Shown here: in pieces, positions 1-8,709 of the stretch
Position numbering within the stretch: the first letter of the stretch is position 1
Layout: every line of letters starts with the position of its first letter
Origin: Actinomycetes bacterium
GTDB taxonomy: Bacteria > Actinomycetota > Actinomycetes > Actinomycetales > Cellulomonadaceae
Length of the DNA: 43,351 nt
Assembly (NCBI GenBank): GCA_023418375.1
Contig: JAEZZV010000220.1
Coordinates: 1 to 43,351 of the forward strand
Direction of reading: 5' to 3'
Made by a program: the position numbers and the translations under genes
The notes under the pieces: model-generated
Told to the model about the DNA's origin: nothing
The model's input: only the letters and a program-made list of their open reading frames with translations
Database searches by the model: none

Positions 1-3000
1 GCACCGCGCCGGGCGCGTCCGTGCAGCTCGACGACCCGGACCTGCCGGGCGTGTCCGTGCTCCTGGAGGTCGCCGTCGACGGCACGGTGTCCGCGGCGCC
101 CGGTCCGGACGTCGTCGGGAGGACCACCGCGCCCCCGCGCCGGACGGTGCCGCTCGAGGGGCCCATCGTGGTCCGCACCGACGTCGAGGGCTCGGGCGAG
201 TCGGCGGCCGGCCGCCGTCGTCGCCCGCGGGGCTACGCGGCGCAGCTCGCGGAGGCGCGCCGGAGTCGCCACGGCATCGCCGAGGTCGACCCGGAGGCCG
301 ACCGGCCGCTGGTACACCTGGATCGGGTGCCCTTGGAGGCGGCGCGGACCTGGACGGCGGGCCAGTCGCTCGTCGTGGGCTCGACCGTGCTGGAGGTCGG
401 TGTCCCGACGGCCGCTGACGCGTCGCTGTCGCCGAGCCCGGGCGGCGCCACGCTCGACTACAACCGGCCCCCACGGCTCCTGCCGCCCGAGCGTCCGCGC
501 GAGTTCCGGCTGCCGGCCGAGCCGACGGAGCCGGGTCGCCAGCCCTTCCCCGTCGCGATGATGATCCTGCCCGTGATCATGGGCGGCGCCCTCTTCTGGT
601 TCACGCGGTCGCCCTACTCGCTGATGATCATGGCGTTGTCGCCGGCCATGGCGGTCTCGAACTGGGTCAGCAGCAAGCGCTCGCGTCGCGGTCAGCACCT
701 CGAGTCCGTGCGCACCTGGGTCCAGCGCACGGAGCGCATCGAGTCGCTCGCCTACGCGGCGCTGACGAGCGAGAGCGCCGAGCGCCGCCGTGACCTGCCC
801 GACCCGGCCACGGTGCTCCTCTTCGCCACCGGGCCGCGGGCGCGCCTGTGGGAGCGCCGGCGGACCGACCCCGACTGGATGCTGGCGCGGGTCGGCACGG
901 GCGACGTCCCGAGCGAGGTGTCGCTGCACGACCCCGGCCGCGAGGAGCACGAGCGGGTGCTGCACTGGACGGCGGCCGACGTCCCCGTCGCCGTTCCGCT
1001 GGCGCACGTGGGCGTCACGGGCGTCGCCGGACCGGGGCAGGCCCCCCGCCGGGTCGCCGCCTGGATGGTCGCCCAGGTGGCGGCGGCGCACTCCCCGTCG
1101 GACGTCTCGGTGGTGCTCCTGTGCGAGGCGGAGGACGCCGACGCCTGGGCGTGGGTGCGCTGGCTGCCGCACGTGCGGCGCGACGAGGGCGCCCTGGCGG
1201 CCGTCGGGAACGACGACGAGACGACGTCACGCCGCGTCGCGGAGCTGCTCGACCTCGTCCAGCGGCGCCAGGCTGCGGCCGCGCGTACGGCAGGCACCGG
1301 TATGTCCGCCGGCGACGTCACGCCGCCTCCCGTGCTGGTCGTCCTGGACGGAGCGCGCCGGATCCGGCTGCTGCCCGGCCTCGTGACGCTGCTGCGCGAG
1401 GGGCCGCGCGTCGGGGTGTTCTTCCTGTGCCTCGACGAGCACGAGCGCCAGCTGCCCGAGGAGTGCCGCGCCGTCGTGCACGTGGCCGAGGACGAGGTGC
1501 GGGTGTCCAGGTCGGGCTCGGCGGCCGTCGAGGGCGTGCGGCCCGACCTCGTGCCCCCGGCGTGGTTCGAGCGCCTGGCGCGCGCGCTCGCGCCGGTGCG
1601 CGACGTCAGCACGGAGGACCTGTCCTCGACGCTGCCGACGTCGTCGCGGCTGCTCGACGTCCTGCGACTGGACCCCCCGACGCCGGGCGCGGTCGCCTCG
1701 ATCTGGTCGCGCGGCGGCCGGACGACGCGCGCGGTGATCGGCGAGAGCGGCGACGGCGCCTTCACCGTCGACATCCGCGCCGACGGCCCCCACGGGCTCG
1801 TCGCCGGCACCACGGGCTCCGGCAAGTCCGAGCTGCTGCAGACGCTCATCGCGTCGCTGGCCGTGGCGAACCGGCCCGACGAGATGACGTTCGTGCTCGT
1901 CGACTACAAGGGTGGTGCCGCGTTCAAGGACTGCAGGCTCCTGCCGCACACCGTCGGCATGGTCACCGACCTGGACGCCCACCTGACGACGCGCGCCCTC
2001 GACAGCCTCTCCGCCGAGCTCCGTCGCCGGGAGCAACAGCTCGCGCGGCTCGGCGCGAAAGACATCGAGGACTACCTCGCTGCGAAGGGGCCCCACGACG
2101 ACCCGATGCCGCGGCTGCTGCTCGTCATCGACGAGTTCGCCGCACTGGTGGCCGAGCTGCCGGAGTTCGTGACCGGGCTCGTCGACATCGCCCGGCGGGG
2201 CCGGTCCCTCGGCGTCCACCTGCTCCTGGCGACGCAGCGCCCGGCGGGCGTCGTCAGCGCCGAGATCAAGTCCAACACCAACCTGCGGATCGCGCTGCGG
2301 GTCACCGACACGAACGACAGCCAGGACGTGATCGAGTCGGGGGTGGCGGCCGAGATCGTGCCGAGCCTGCCGGGACGTGCGTACGCCCGGCTCGGGCACT
2401 CGAGCCTCGTGGCCTTCCAGGCGTCGCGCGTGGGCGGACGCCCGCCGCGATCCGGTGCCGGGGGGGCGGTGCAGATCGCGCCCCTCACGTGGGACGCCCT
2501 CGGGCGTGGCCTCTCCCTGCCACCCCGCCCTGAGTCCGACGACGCCGACGCGCCGACGGATCTCGCGCTGCTCGTGGACGCGGTGCGCGCGGCCGCGAGC
2601 CAGTCCGGTGTCCAGGCGCCCCCGTCGCCGTGGTTGCCGGCGCTGCCGGAGCACGTGGCGCTCGACCAACTCCCGGCCCTCGCGGAAGCCGAGCCGGGCT
2701 CCGACCCGCTCGTCGTGCCCTACGGCCTCGTCGACGTGCCGGCCGAGCAGCGCCGGGACCTCCTGGTGCTGGACCTGGCCCGGGCCGGCAACCTGGCGGT
2801 CGTCGGCTCGCCCCGGTCCGGGCGTTCGACGGTGCTGCGGACGCTGGCGGCGGCCGTCGGCGCCCGCACCAGCCCGCGCGACGTCCACCTGTACGGGGTC
2901 GACTGCGGCAACAACGCGCTGCTGCCGCTGCAGGCGCTCCCGCACACGGGGGCGGTGGTGACCCGCGACCAGCCGGACCGGCTGGCGCGCCTGACGCGTC

Positions 3001-4238
3001 GGCTGCGCGCCGAGATCGCGCGCCGTCAGCAGATCCTGGCCGAGCAGGCGTTCGCGGACGTCGCGGAGCAGCGGGCCGGGGTCGCCCCGGACCGCCGGTT
3101 GCCCTACCTGCTGGTGCTCCTGGACCGGTGGGAGGGGTTCCTGCAGGCGTTCGAGGACTACGACGGCGGCACGCTCGTGGACCAGTGGGTGCAGATCCTC
3201 CAGGAGGGCCCCGCCGTCGGCCTGCGGGTGGTCCTCACGGGGGATCGGAGCCTCCTCGTGGGCCGGGTCTCCACGCTCACCGAGGACCGCCTCATGCTGC
3301 GCATGACGGACGCGAGCGACTACGGCGCCATCGGGATGTCGCCCAAGGAGGTGCCCTCGCAGGTGCCCGACGGGCGCGCCTTCCGTTCCGAGGACCGCCA
3401 GGAGGTGCAGGTCGCCCTGCTCGCGCCCAACCCGCAGGGGGCCGAGCAGGTCGCCGCGCTGAACGACATCGCGCGCCGGGCCGTCGCCGCCGACCGCGCC
3501 GCGCGTGCGGAGACCCCGGCACCCGCGGACCAGGTCCCGTTCCGGGTGGACGTGCTGCCGGCCCGGGTGACGCTCGCGGAGGCGCTCGAGCTGGACGGGC
3601 CCGGGCTGTCGTCGACGGCCGTGCCCGCGGGCGTCGGCGGCGACGCCCTGGCACTGCACGCGCTGGACGCGGAGGACCACGGGCCGGGCCTGCTGGTCGT
3701 GGGTCCACGCCGCTCGGGCCGCAGCACCGCGCTCGTCACGATGGCGACGTCCGCGCTCGCCCGCGGCTGGCGGGTCGGTGCCGTGACGCCCCGCCGGAGC
3801 CCGGTTCGGGACCTGGCGGGGCGGGACGGCGTCGTCGGGGTGCTCGACCTGGAGGCCACGGCTGACGAGGTCGCGCGGCTCCTCGAGGACCTCGCGCCCG
3901 CCGGCACGCCGACGCTGCTGCTGGTCGACGACCTGGAGCTGGTCGGCAACGACGGGATGCTGGCCGACGCGGTGACGGCTCACGTGTCGGCGCTGCGCGA
4001 CCGTCCAGGCCTCGTCGCAGCGGCGGGGAGCCCGGACGAGCTGTCCGGCGCGTACCGCGGGCCGGTGCCGGCCCTGAAGCGGTCCCGGAGCGGGATCGTC
4101 CTGGCACCGACGTCACCCAACGACGGCGACCTCTTCGGCGTGCGACTGCCGCGCTCCGCCCTCGGCGGGGGGGCACCGGGTCGCGGGCTGCTGGTCACCT
4201 CGGGCTCCTGGCAGCTCGTCCAGGTCCCACTGCCGTGA
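1..4238 (+). CDS. FtsK/SpoIIIE-type ATPase, EccC-like (type VII secretion), 5' partial
   Basis: Membrane-anchored, multi-module ATPase of the FtsK/SpoIIIE/EccC family, which in Actinobacteria drives export of WXG100-type proteins. The frame is open from the window edge, so the true N-terminus (usually an FHA-like region) lies upstream. Numbering from the GTG at 21, two hydrophobic segments lie near residues 175-215, just after a DYNRPPRLLPP stretch typical of these FHA-FtsK proteins. Module 1 has an intact Walker A (GTTGSGKS, 596-603) and Walker B (LLLVIDEF, DE at 704-705). Modules 2 (GSPRSGRST, 929-937) and 3 (GPRRSGRST, from 1228) carry Arg in place of the P-loop Lys, so only the first module is likely to hydrolyse ATP normally; EccC modules 2 and 3 are known to be regulatory or substrate-binding. 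The next gene encodes a WXG100-like protein, which supports a secretion role over chromosome transfer. Confidence 0.88.
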   Translation, partial: TAPGASVQLDDPDLPGVSVLLEVAVDGTVSAAPGPDVVGRTTAPPRRTVPLEGPIVVRTDVEGSGESAAGRRRRPRGYAAQLAEARRSRHGIAEVDPEADRPLVHLDRVPLEAARTWTAGQSLVVGSTVLEVGVPTAADASLSPSPGGATLDYNRPPRLLPPERPREFRLPAEPTEPGRQPFPVAMMILPVIMGGALFWFTRSPYSLMIMALSPAMAVSNWVSSKRSRRGQHLESVRTWVQRTERIESLAYAALTSESAERRRDLPDPATVLLFATGPRARLWERRRTDPDWMLARVGTGDVPSEVSLHDPGREEHERVLHWTAADVPVAVPLAHVGVTGVAGPGQAPRRVAAWMVAQVAAAHSPSDVSVVLLCEAEDADAWAWVRWLPHVRRDEGALAAVGNDDETTSRRVAELLDLVQRRQAAAARTAGTGMSAGDVTPPPVLVVLDGARRIRLLPGLVTLLREGPRVGVFFLCLDEHERQLPEECRAVVHVAEDEVRVSRSGSAAVEGVRPDLVPPAWFERLARALAPVRDVSTEDLSSTLPTSSRLLDVLRLDPPTPGAVASIWSRGGRTTRAVIGESGDGAFTVDIRADGPHGLVAGTTGSGKSELLQTLIASLAVANRPDEMTFVLVDYKGGAAFKDCRLLPHTVGMVTDLDAHLTTRALDSLSAELRRREQQLARLGAKDIEDYLAAKGPHDDPMPRLLLVIDEFAALVAELPEFVTGLVDIARRGRSLGVHLLLATQRPAGVVSAEIKSNTNLRIALRVTDTNDSQDVIESGVAAEIVPSLPGRAYARLGHSSLVAFQASRVGGRPPRSGAGGAVQIAPLTWDALGRGLSLPPRPESDDADAPTDLALLVDAVRAAASQSGVQAPPSPWLPALPEHVALDQLPALAEAEPGSDPLVVPYGLVDVPAEQRRDLLVLDLARAGNLAVVGSPRSGRSTVLRTLAAAVGARTSPRDVHLYGVDCGNNALLPLQALPHTGAVVTRDQPDRLARLTRRLRAEIARRQQILAEQAFADVAEQRAGVAPDRRLPYLLVLLDRWEGFLQAFEDYDGGTLVDQWVQILQEGPAVGLRVVLTGDRSLLVGRVSTLTEDRLMLRMTDASDYGAIGMSPKEVPSQVPDGRAFRSEDRQEVQVALLAPNPQGAEQVAALNDIARRAVAADRAARAETPAPADQVPFRVDVLPARVTLAEALELDGPGLSSTAVPAGVGGDALALHALDAEDHGPGLLVVGPRRSGRSTALVTMATSALARGWRVGAVTPRRSPVRDLAGRDGVVGVLDLEATADEVARLLEDLAPAGTPTLLLVDDLELVGNDGMLADAVTAHVSALRDRPGLVAAAGSPDELSGAYRGPVPALKRSRSGIVLAPTSPNDGDLFGVRLPRSALGGGAPGRGLLVTSGSWQLVQVPLP

Positions 4239-4329
4239 GCCGCGCTGACGTGCCGAATCGGCCCTTTCCGGACGCGGACGCCCTAGGGTGGTGCCCGGCC
4301 CGGCGCCGGCGGGGTGGAGAGGGGGCGGC

Positions 4330-4623
4330 ATGACGGCTGTGCCGGAGAAGGTCGAGAACCGGTACCGGACGGCCCTCGGGCGTGCCCTCCCGGGTGCGCG
4401 GGTCCAGGCGGCCCGCATCGAAGGCGCGTTCCGCACGACGCAGCTCGCGATGGAGGCGGGCGCGTGGGACAGCCCCATGGCGCGCGCGTTCTCGGCGGCG
4501 TGCCGGTCGGCGGTCACCGACGCCGGGAACGCGGCGGATGACTGCGTCGACGCGCTCAGCTCGCGACACGCGCGCGAGCCCCATGAGGTCCCCCGCTGGG
4601 ACGAGAGGGCGCACGCGTGGTGA
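4330..4623 (+). CDS. Small WXG100/Esx-like protein
   Basis: A 97-residue, helix-prone, cysteine-poor protein encoded directly after the EccC-like ATPase. The ATG at 4330 follows a GGAGAGGGGG ribosome-binding site; an upstream in-frame GTG at 4288 overlaps a promoter-like TAGGGT and is less likely. The middle reads AWDSPMARAF, placed where ESX proteins have the Trp-x-Gly turn between two helices, but with Ser instead of Gly. Size, position and helical character fit a type VII substrate or chaperone partner for the protein at 4634. The family call is inference, because the canonical WXG triplet is absent. Confidence 0.6.
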   Translation: MTAVPEKVENRYRTALGRALPGARVQAARIEGAFRTTQLAMEAGAWDSPMARAFSAACRSAVTDAGNAADDCVDALSSRHAREPHEVPRWDERAHAW

Positions 4624-4633
4624 AGGGTCTGAC

Positions 4634-6721
4634 ATGGCGACGGTGACGATCGACGTCGCGGGCATGGGCCGGGTGGTGCGCGGCATCGAGACCGGCATCG
4701 AGACCATCAACGACGCTCGGGCCTCGTTGCGCACCACGCTCGACAGGTTCGAGGTCCACTCGAGCCGCGTCTGGTCGATCAGCCGGGCGGTGACGTGGGC
4801 CGAGGGCGAGCTGCCCGGGCTGCGGCGGAGGCTGGCGAAGGCCCAGGCGCTCGAGGGTTCCCGGCCCGAGTGGCCCCGCGGCGTGGTCGCGTTCGACGAG
4901 GACGACATCTCGACGATGTCCCCGGACACGGCGCGGGCGGAGGGCGCGCGTGCCGCCCTGGCCCTGCGGGACGGCGGTACGAGGCCGGACGACGACCTGG
5001 TCGAGCTCATCGTCGCCAACGCCGACGACCCGTACTTCGCCGCCGGCTTCGCCGGGGCGCTGGACGCCGAGGAGCTCGCGGCCGTCGTCGTGCGGCTCCA
5101 GTACGGCCGGACGCCGATGGACGGCCGTCTGTCGGGGGAGGAGGTGGCCGCCGCGAACCAGTGGTACGCCGATCTCCTCGGCGGGATGTCCCGCACCCTG
5201 GCGACCGCCACGCGCTCGACGGGCGACCTGGCACTGCCGGACGACTACGCGCAGGCCTGGGTCACCGAGATCACGCGCGAGGTGCCCACCCAGTACCCCT
5301 ACGAGGGCGACGGCGTGGTGGACCACGCGAACGCGCTCGGCGTGCTGCTCATGCAGGGCCGTTTCGGCACCGCCTTCCTCGGCACCGTGGCCGAGGGCGT
5401 CTACGACTACGAGCGCGAGTTCGGCGCCGAGCATGGGAAGGTCTGGGCGCCCCGGAGCAGCGACGGGACGGGCACGTCCGTGCAGACCGCCGACGGGATG
5501 CGGTTCGCCGACCCGCTCGCCGGCATCATGGCCGCGCTGGGCAACAACGCCGAGGCCGCGCAGGACTTCTTCTCGGGCGGCTCCGAGGTCACCGTCGAGA
5601 TCGCCGGCTCCGACGTGCAGGTCTCCGACCGCCTTCGCTACCTCGTCGTCGAGCGCACCTGGGCGACCGACCCCACGAACGGCGCCACGCTGGGGAGCGC
5701 GCTCGAGGCCGCGACGACGACGTTCCGCGACCGGACCGGCCGCGGGCGGGTCTCCGCGGAGATCGCGGCGCAGACGTTCGCGCTCATCGGCGAGCAGACC
5801 GGCGAGGGCGCGGACGGCGGCTTCTTCGGGATCGGTGCGGACGACGGCTGGAAGATGTGGGACGGGATGCGCCCGGCCGTGGCGCGGATGCTCGCGTCCT
5901 ACGGGGCCGATCTCCACCGAGCCGTCATCGTCGACGCCGATGACCTCGGGGACGGCTGGACGGTCACCGGAAGCGGCACCCTCTTCCCGGACGACATGCC
6001 GTATGGTGCGGCGCTCGACAAGGAGCTGACGGCGAAGATCGTGGCGACGCTCGGGGAGGACCAGGAGTCGTTCACCTTGTTCCTGACCGGCGTGATGCAG
6101 GCGAACAACCTTGCGGTGAGCACCGGGTTGCAGCGTGCAGCCGAGTCCGGTGGCGAGCAGGCGGTGGCAGATTTCCTTCGGGGCATCAAGCACGACGACT
6201 CGAGCCCAGCCGTCACGAACGCGTCCATGGTGCTCGGGTGGGCTCTCGACACCGGGTACGGCGGTGACAAGGCCGACGAGGCGATGCAGAAGAAGCAGAT
6301 GGAGGCCGTGGCCGACGCGCTCAGCTTCGCGACGGCACTGCCGTTCGTCCCGGAGATCAAGCCCGCCTGGGTCAAGTGGGGGGTCGGGCAGGTGGAGGAG
6401 CGGGTGGTCGACGCGGTGAAGGGCAGCGCTCCGAGCGACGCCGCATCCACGTACGAGGCGCTCGACGAGCAGGCGAAGACGGATCTCCGCGACTCGACGA
6501 TGAACCTCCTGCTCCAGAACGGCTACTTCGACGACACGTCGCTCGCGGGGATCGCCCCCCCGCCGGAGTCGGTGATCATCCGTTCGTCGTCCGGAGACCC
6601 GCTGCGCTTCGACACCGATGCGGAGGCGTACAAGGAGTGGCTCACGCGATCCAGCCTGCAGTCCGTCCTCGCGGAGTCCGTCGTGGGTGTGTACGCCGAC
6701 CAGTGGGAGCAGGTGCGATGA
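4634..6721 (+). CDS. DUF6571-like large protein, candidate type VII secretion substrate
   Basis: A 695-aa protein with no signal peptide and no clear membrane segment. The N-terminal ~90 residues (VTIDVAGMGRVVRGIETGIE, then an Arg/Leu-rich helix) resemble a helical-hairpin module of the kind found on type VII substrates. A segment DDPYFAAGFAGALDAEEL followed by long helices resembles the actinobacterial DUF6571 family, which often lies near ESX-type genes. No catalytic motif of a known toxin is visible at the C-terminus. The ATG at 4634 lies 10 nt after the stop of the WXG-like gene. Its stop overlaps the next ATG (ATGA), so the two are translationally coupled. The DUF assignment is from memory and is the least certain part; a secreted effector or a cell-surface protein are both possible. 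Confidence 0.6.
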   Translation: MATVTIDVAGMGRVVRGIETGIETINDARASLRTTLDRFEVHSSRVWSISRAVTWAEGELPGLRRRLAKAQALEGSRPEWPRGVVAFDEDDISTMSPDTARAEGARAALALRDGGTRPDDDLVELIVANADDPYFAAGFAGALDAEELAAVVVRLQYGRTPMDGRLSGEEVAAANQWYADLLGGMSRTLATATRSTGDLALPDDYAQAWVTEITREVPTQYPYEGDGVVDHANALGVLLMQGRFGTAFLGTVAEGVYDYEREFGAEHGKVWAPRSSDGTGTSVQTADGMRFADPLAGIMAALGNNAEAAQDFFSGGSEVTVEIAGSDVQVSDRLRYLVVERTWATDPTNGATLGSALEAATTTFRDRTGRGRVSAEIAAQTFALIGEQTGEGADGGFFGIGADDGWKMWDGMRPAVARMLASYGADLHRAVIVDADDLGDGWTVTGSGTLFPDDMPYGAALDKELTAKIVATLGEDQESFTLFLTGVMQANNLAVSTGLQRAAESGGEQAVADFLRGIKHDDSSPAVTNASMVLGWALDTGYGGDKADEAMQKKQMEAVADALSFATALPFVPEIKPAWVKWGVGQVEERVVDAVKGSAPSDAASTYEALDEQAKTDLRDSTMNLLLQNGYFDDTSLAGIAPPPESVIIRSSSGDPLRFDTDAEAYKEWLTRSSLQSVLAESVVGVYADQWEQVR

Positions 6722-7308
6722 GACGGCATCGGGTCGTGGGGGCCGCGGCGGCCCTGCTCGCGACGTGCGCGCTCGCGGGTTGTTCTCTCTTTGACGACAA
6801 GGAGCCTGGGCCAGTGACGACACGCATCCCGTCCGAGGCGCCGGCCGGGGCCGACCTGATGTGCGGCATGGATCCGGCGAGTGTCGAGACGGCCGTGGGA
6901 TACCCGGTGGACCGCGTCGAGGGGTCGCTCGAGAACGGCACGTGCACGCTGTGGCCGGTGGAAGGGACCTTCCTGCGTGAGTGGCTCCTCTCGGCGCGAG
7001 TGATCGACGCCACCTCACAGGAGGCGACCGAGCTGCGTGGAGCGATCGAGGGCACGTCCGACGCCGGCTCCACGCGACCGCCCGACGTCAGCTACGAGGA
7101 CGTGCTCGGCGGAGCGTGGCGTGTTGACCTGGGAGGCGACGAGGCGACGAGCCACGCCGGCGCGACCTCGATCGTCTTCGCCGGGGACCGCGCCGTGATC
7201 CTGACGAGCGATGCCACTGCGGAGGGTCGCGACGGGCCCGCCGACCACCTCGCGCTCTCGCGGCAGCTCGCAGCCTCCCTGGGCCTGACGCTCGAGCCGC
7301 CGCGGTGA
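6718..7308 (+). CDS. Lipoprotein, paralogue of the next gene
   Basis: A 196-aa lipoprotein: Arg-rich n-region, hydrophobic core and lipobox LAGC, with the acylated Cys at about residue 22. The mature part holds two further Cys (MCGMD and GTCTLW) that could pair in a disulfide, and ends in LALSRQLAASLGLTLEPPR. The organisation (Cys-containing start, 'ENGTC/T' turn, C-terminal LxLxRQLA helix) is shared with the following gene, suggesting tandem duplication; similar 'DUF3558-like' small lipoproteins are common in Actinobacteria. The gene overlaps the preceding large protein by 4 nt, so both are probably made together. Function unknown. Confidence 0.75.
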   Translation: MRRHRVVGAAAALLATCALAGCSLFDDKEPGPVTTRIPSEAPAGADLMCGMDPASVETAVGYPVDRVEGSLENGTCTLWPVEGTFLREWLLSARVIDATSQEATELRGAIEGTSDAGSTRPPDVSYEDVLGGAWRVDLGGDEATSHAGATSIVFAGDRAVILTSDATAEGRDGPADHLALSRQLAASLGLTLEPPR

Positions 7309-7315
7309 TCGCGCG

Positions 7316-7897
7316 GTGACTCCGCACGGCGCGCTCGTCGTCGGGGGCCTTCTCGCCGCAGGCGTCGTGCTGGCCGCCTGCTCAGGCTCCGGCACCGACC
7401 GGCCCGCGCCGTTGCCGGCCCGGGTCGCCGACGGTGCCGAGACTGTGTGCGGGGTGATGGCCGAGTCGATCGTGCTCGTCACGGGTGCCGAGCTCGGGCC
7501 GGTGGAGGGCGACCTGTCGGCCGAGAACGGTGTAGGCACGCGTGCCTGCACCGTGCACCACAGCGAGGATGATGGCGGGGGCGACCTGTTCGTCGTACGG
7601 GTCTTCCCGGCCGACTCCGACGAGGGGCGGCTGGAGCGTCGGTCGGTGGATGGCGAGGTCGGGGAACCGCCGACGGCTCGGCTCGACGGCTTCGATGGTG
7701 CGATGTGGGGCGCGGACACGCCGCGAGAGCACCCCGCCCAGGCCTTCGCCACGGTGTTCCTGGGGGACACGGTCGCCCGGGTCTTCGTCTCCTCGGTGGA
7801 GCCCAGGCGCTCCGGCCAGGACGACCTGGAGGCGCTCGTCCGCCAGCTCGTCGACAGCGGGAGCGTTCCCGACGGCGTCGACGTGGCAGCCGGGTAG
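7316..7897 (+). CDS. Lipoprotein, paralogue of the preceding gene
   Basis: A 193-aa lipoprotein from the GTG at 7316. The signal peptide ends in lipobox LAAC (Cys at about residue 21). It keeps the pair of Cys seen in the upstream paralogue (TVCGVM and TRACTVH) and the same C-terminal helix pattern (LEALVRQLVDSG). It starts 7 nt after the upstream stop, so it is in the same operon. No enzyme motif is seen; a surface-anchored accessory of the secretion block is the best guess. The end at 7897 appears natural, because the C-terminal helix is complete; the homologous peptide that follows in another frame (7935-8012) belongs to a different, broken copy. Confidence 0.72.
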   Translation: MTPHGALVVGGLLAAGVVLAACSGSGTDRPAPLPARVADGAETVCGVMAESIVLVTGAELGPVEGDLSAENGVGTRACTVHHSEDDGGGDLFVVRVFPADSDEGRLERRSVDGEVGEPPTARLDGFDGAMWGADTPREHPAQAFATVFLGDTVARVFVSSVEPRRSGQDDLEALVRQLVDSGSVPDGVDVAAG

Positions 7898-7934
7898 GTG
7901 GAGGGCGAAGAGCGCGCAGAGTGCGGACGTGAGG

Positions 7935-8012
7935 GACGCGCCGACGGACCTCCTGGCGCTCACCCGTCAGTTCGCTGCCTCAAAGGGCCTCCCGCTCGAT
8001 CCTGCACCGCGC
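7935..8012 (+). pseudogene. C-terminal remnant of a third lipoprotein paralogue
   Basis: Read in the frame beginning at 7935, this stretch encodes DAPTDLLALTRQFAASKGLP followed by LDPAPR. It aligns with the C-terminus of the lipoprotein at 6718 (DGPADHLALSRQLAASLGLT, then LEPPR): 17 of 25 aligned residues are identical with one gap. It is out of frame with the gene ending at 7897 and has no start codon, ribosome-binding site or signal peptide of its own. It therefore looks like the tail of a deleted or recombined tandem copy. Confidence 0.6.
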
Positions 8013-8131
8013 GGTCCGCGCACGACTCGCGTGGACGCCCGGGCGGAGATCCGCGAGGATCGGCGGAGCGTCCGCGGTGCCGAAGGGACGTGCACGCCGG
8101 TGGGAGACGCCCGCGCGACACAGGGGGAACG

Positions 8132-8701
8132 ATGCGACGGATGACGGCTCGGGCGACGCGGGCGGGGTTCGCAGCGGCCGCAGGTCTCGTGGGCGGGCTC
8201 CTCCTCGCGGGGTGCTCGTCATCGGCGGAGGAGCCACCGGGCCTGACGGCCACCTCGACGCCGAGCGAGACCACATCGGCCCCGGATGTCGGCGACGCCG
8301 ACGCCGAGGCCGCGATCCTCGACACCGAGGCCGCGATCCTCGACACGTACTACGCCTACTGGGACGCCATGGTCGCGGCGCAGCGCGGCAACCCGGACCC
8401 GGCCCTGTTCGAGGGCGTCGCGACAGGTCCGCTCGTGGAGGAGTCGGTCGCGGAGGCGCGCCAGTTCGCCGAGCTCGGCATCGTGCGCGAGGGCGAGCCC
8501 AGCTTCGCCGACGTCACCGTGGAGGTCGACGGCGACACGGCCACGGTGCTGGCCTGCGTCGACAACTCGGCATGGGTCGTCCCGGGCGTCGAGGACGACC
8601 TGCCGGACGTCCTGCCGGGCGGGGTCGTGCTCGAGCGGGGCGGCGACGACGCGTGGCTCGTCACGGGATCGGTTCAGGCCCCCGCCGGCTTCACGTGCTG
8701 A
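8132..8701 (+). CDS. Lipoprotein with in-frame duplicated heptad
   Basis: A 189-aa lipoprotein with a signal peptide ending in lipobox LAGC (Cys at about residue 28), then a Ser/Thr/Pro linker and a domain starting at about residue 59. That domain reads ILDTYYAYWDAM, then predicted beta strands (VTVEVDGDTATVLACVDNS), resembling the small NTF2-like or DUF4878-type folds common in actinobacterial lipoproteins. The ATG at 8132 follows GGGGGAAC at close spacing. A perfect-but-one 21-bp tandem duplication gives the doubled peptide EAAILDT. Unlike the two upstream lipoproteins it lacks the RQLA tail, so it belongs to another family. Function unknown. Confidence 0.72.
   Translation: MRRMTARATRAGFAAAAGLVGGLLLAGCSSSAEEPPGLTATSTPSETTSAPDVGDADAEAAILDTEAAILDTYYAYWDAMVAAQRGNPDPALFEGVATGPLVEESVAEARQFAELGIVREGEPSFADVTVEVDGDTATVLACVDNSAWVVPGVEDDLPDVLPGGVVLERGGDDAWLVTGSVQAPAGFTC
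8306..8347 (+). repeat. 21-bp tandem duplication inside a lipoprotein gene
   Basis: Two adjacent 21-nt units (8306-8326 and 8327-8347) differ only at the last base. They keep the frame and duplicate seven residues (EAAILDT) at the start of the folded domain. The near-identity suggests a recent slippage event. Confidence 0.85.
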
Positions 8702-8709
8702 GGCCTGGC

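Noticed and set aside
1227..3983. 918-codon open frame on the minus strand opposite the EccC-like gene
   Set aside because: Its Arg/His/Gly-rich translation has no domain; it is the antisense shadow of a GC-rich gene.
4556..7018. 820-codon minus-strand frame opposite the DUF6571-like gene
   Set aside because: Low-complexity antisense translation; the plus strand has ribosome-binding sites, coupled starts and lipoboxes.
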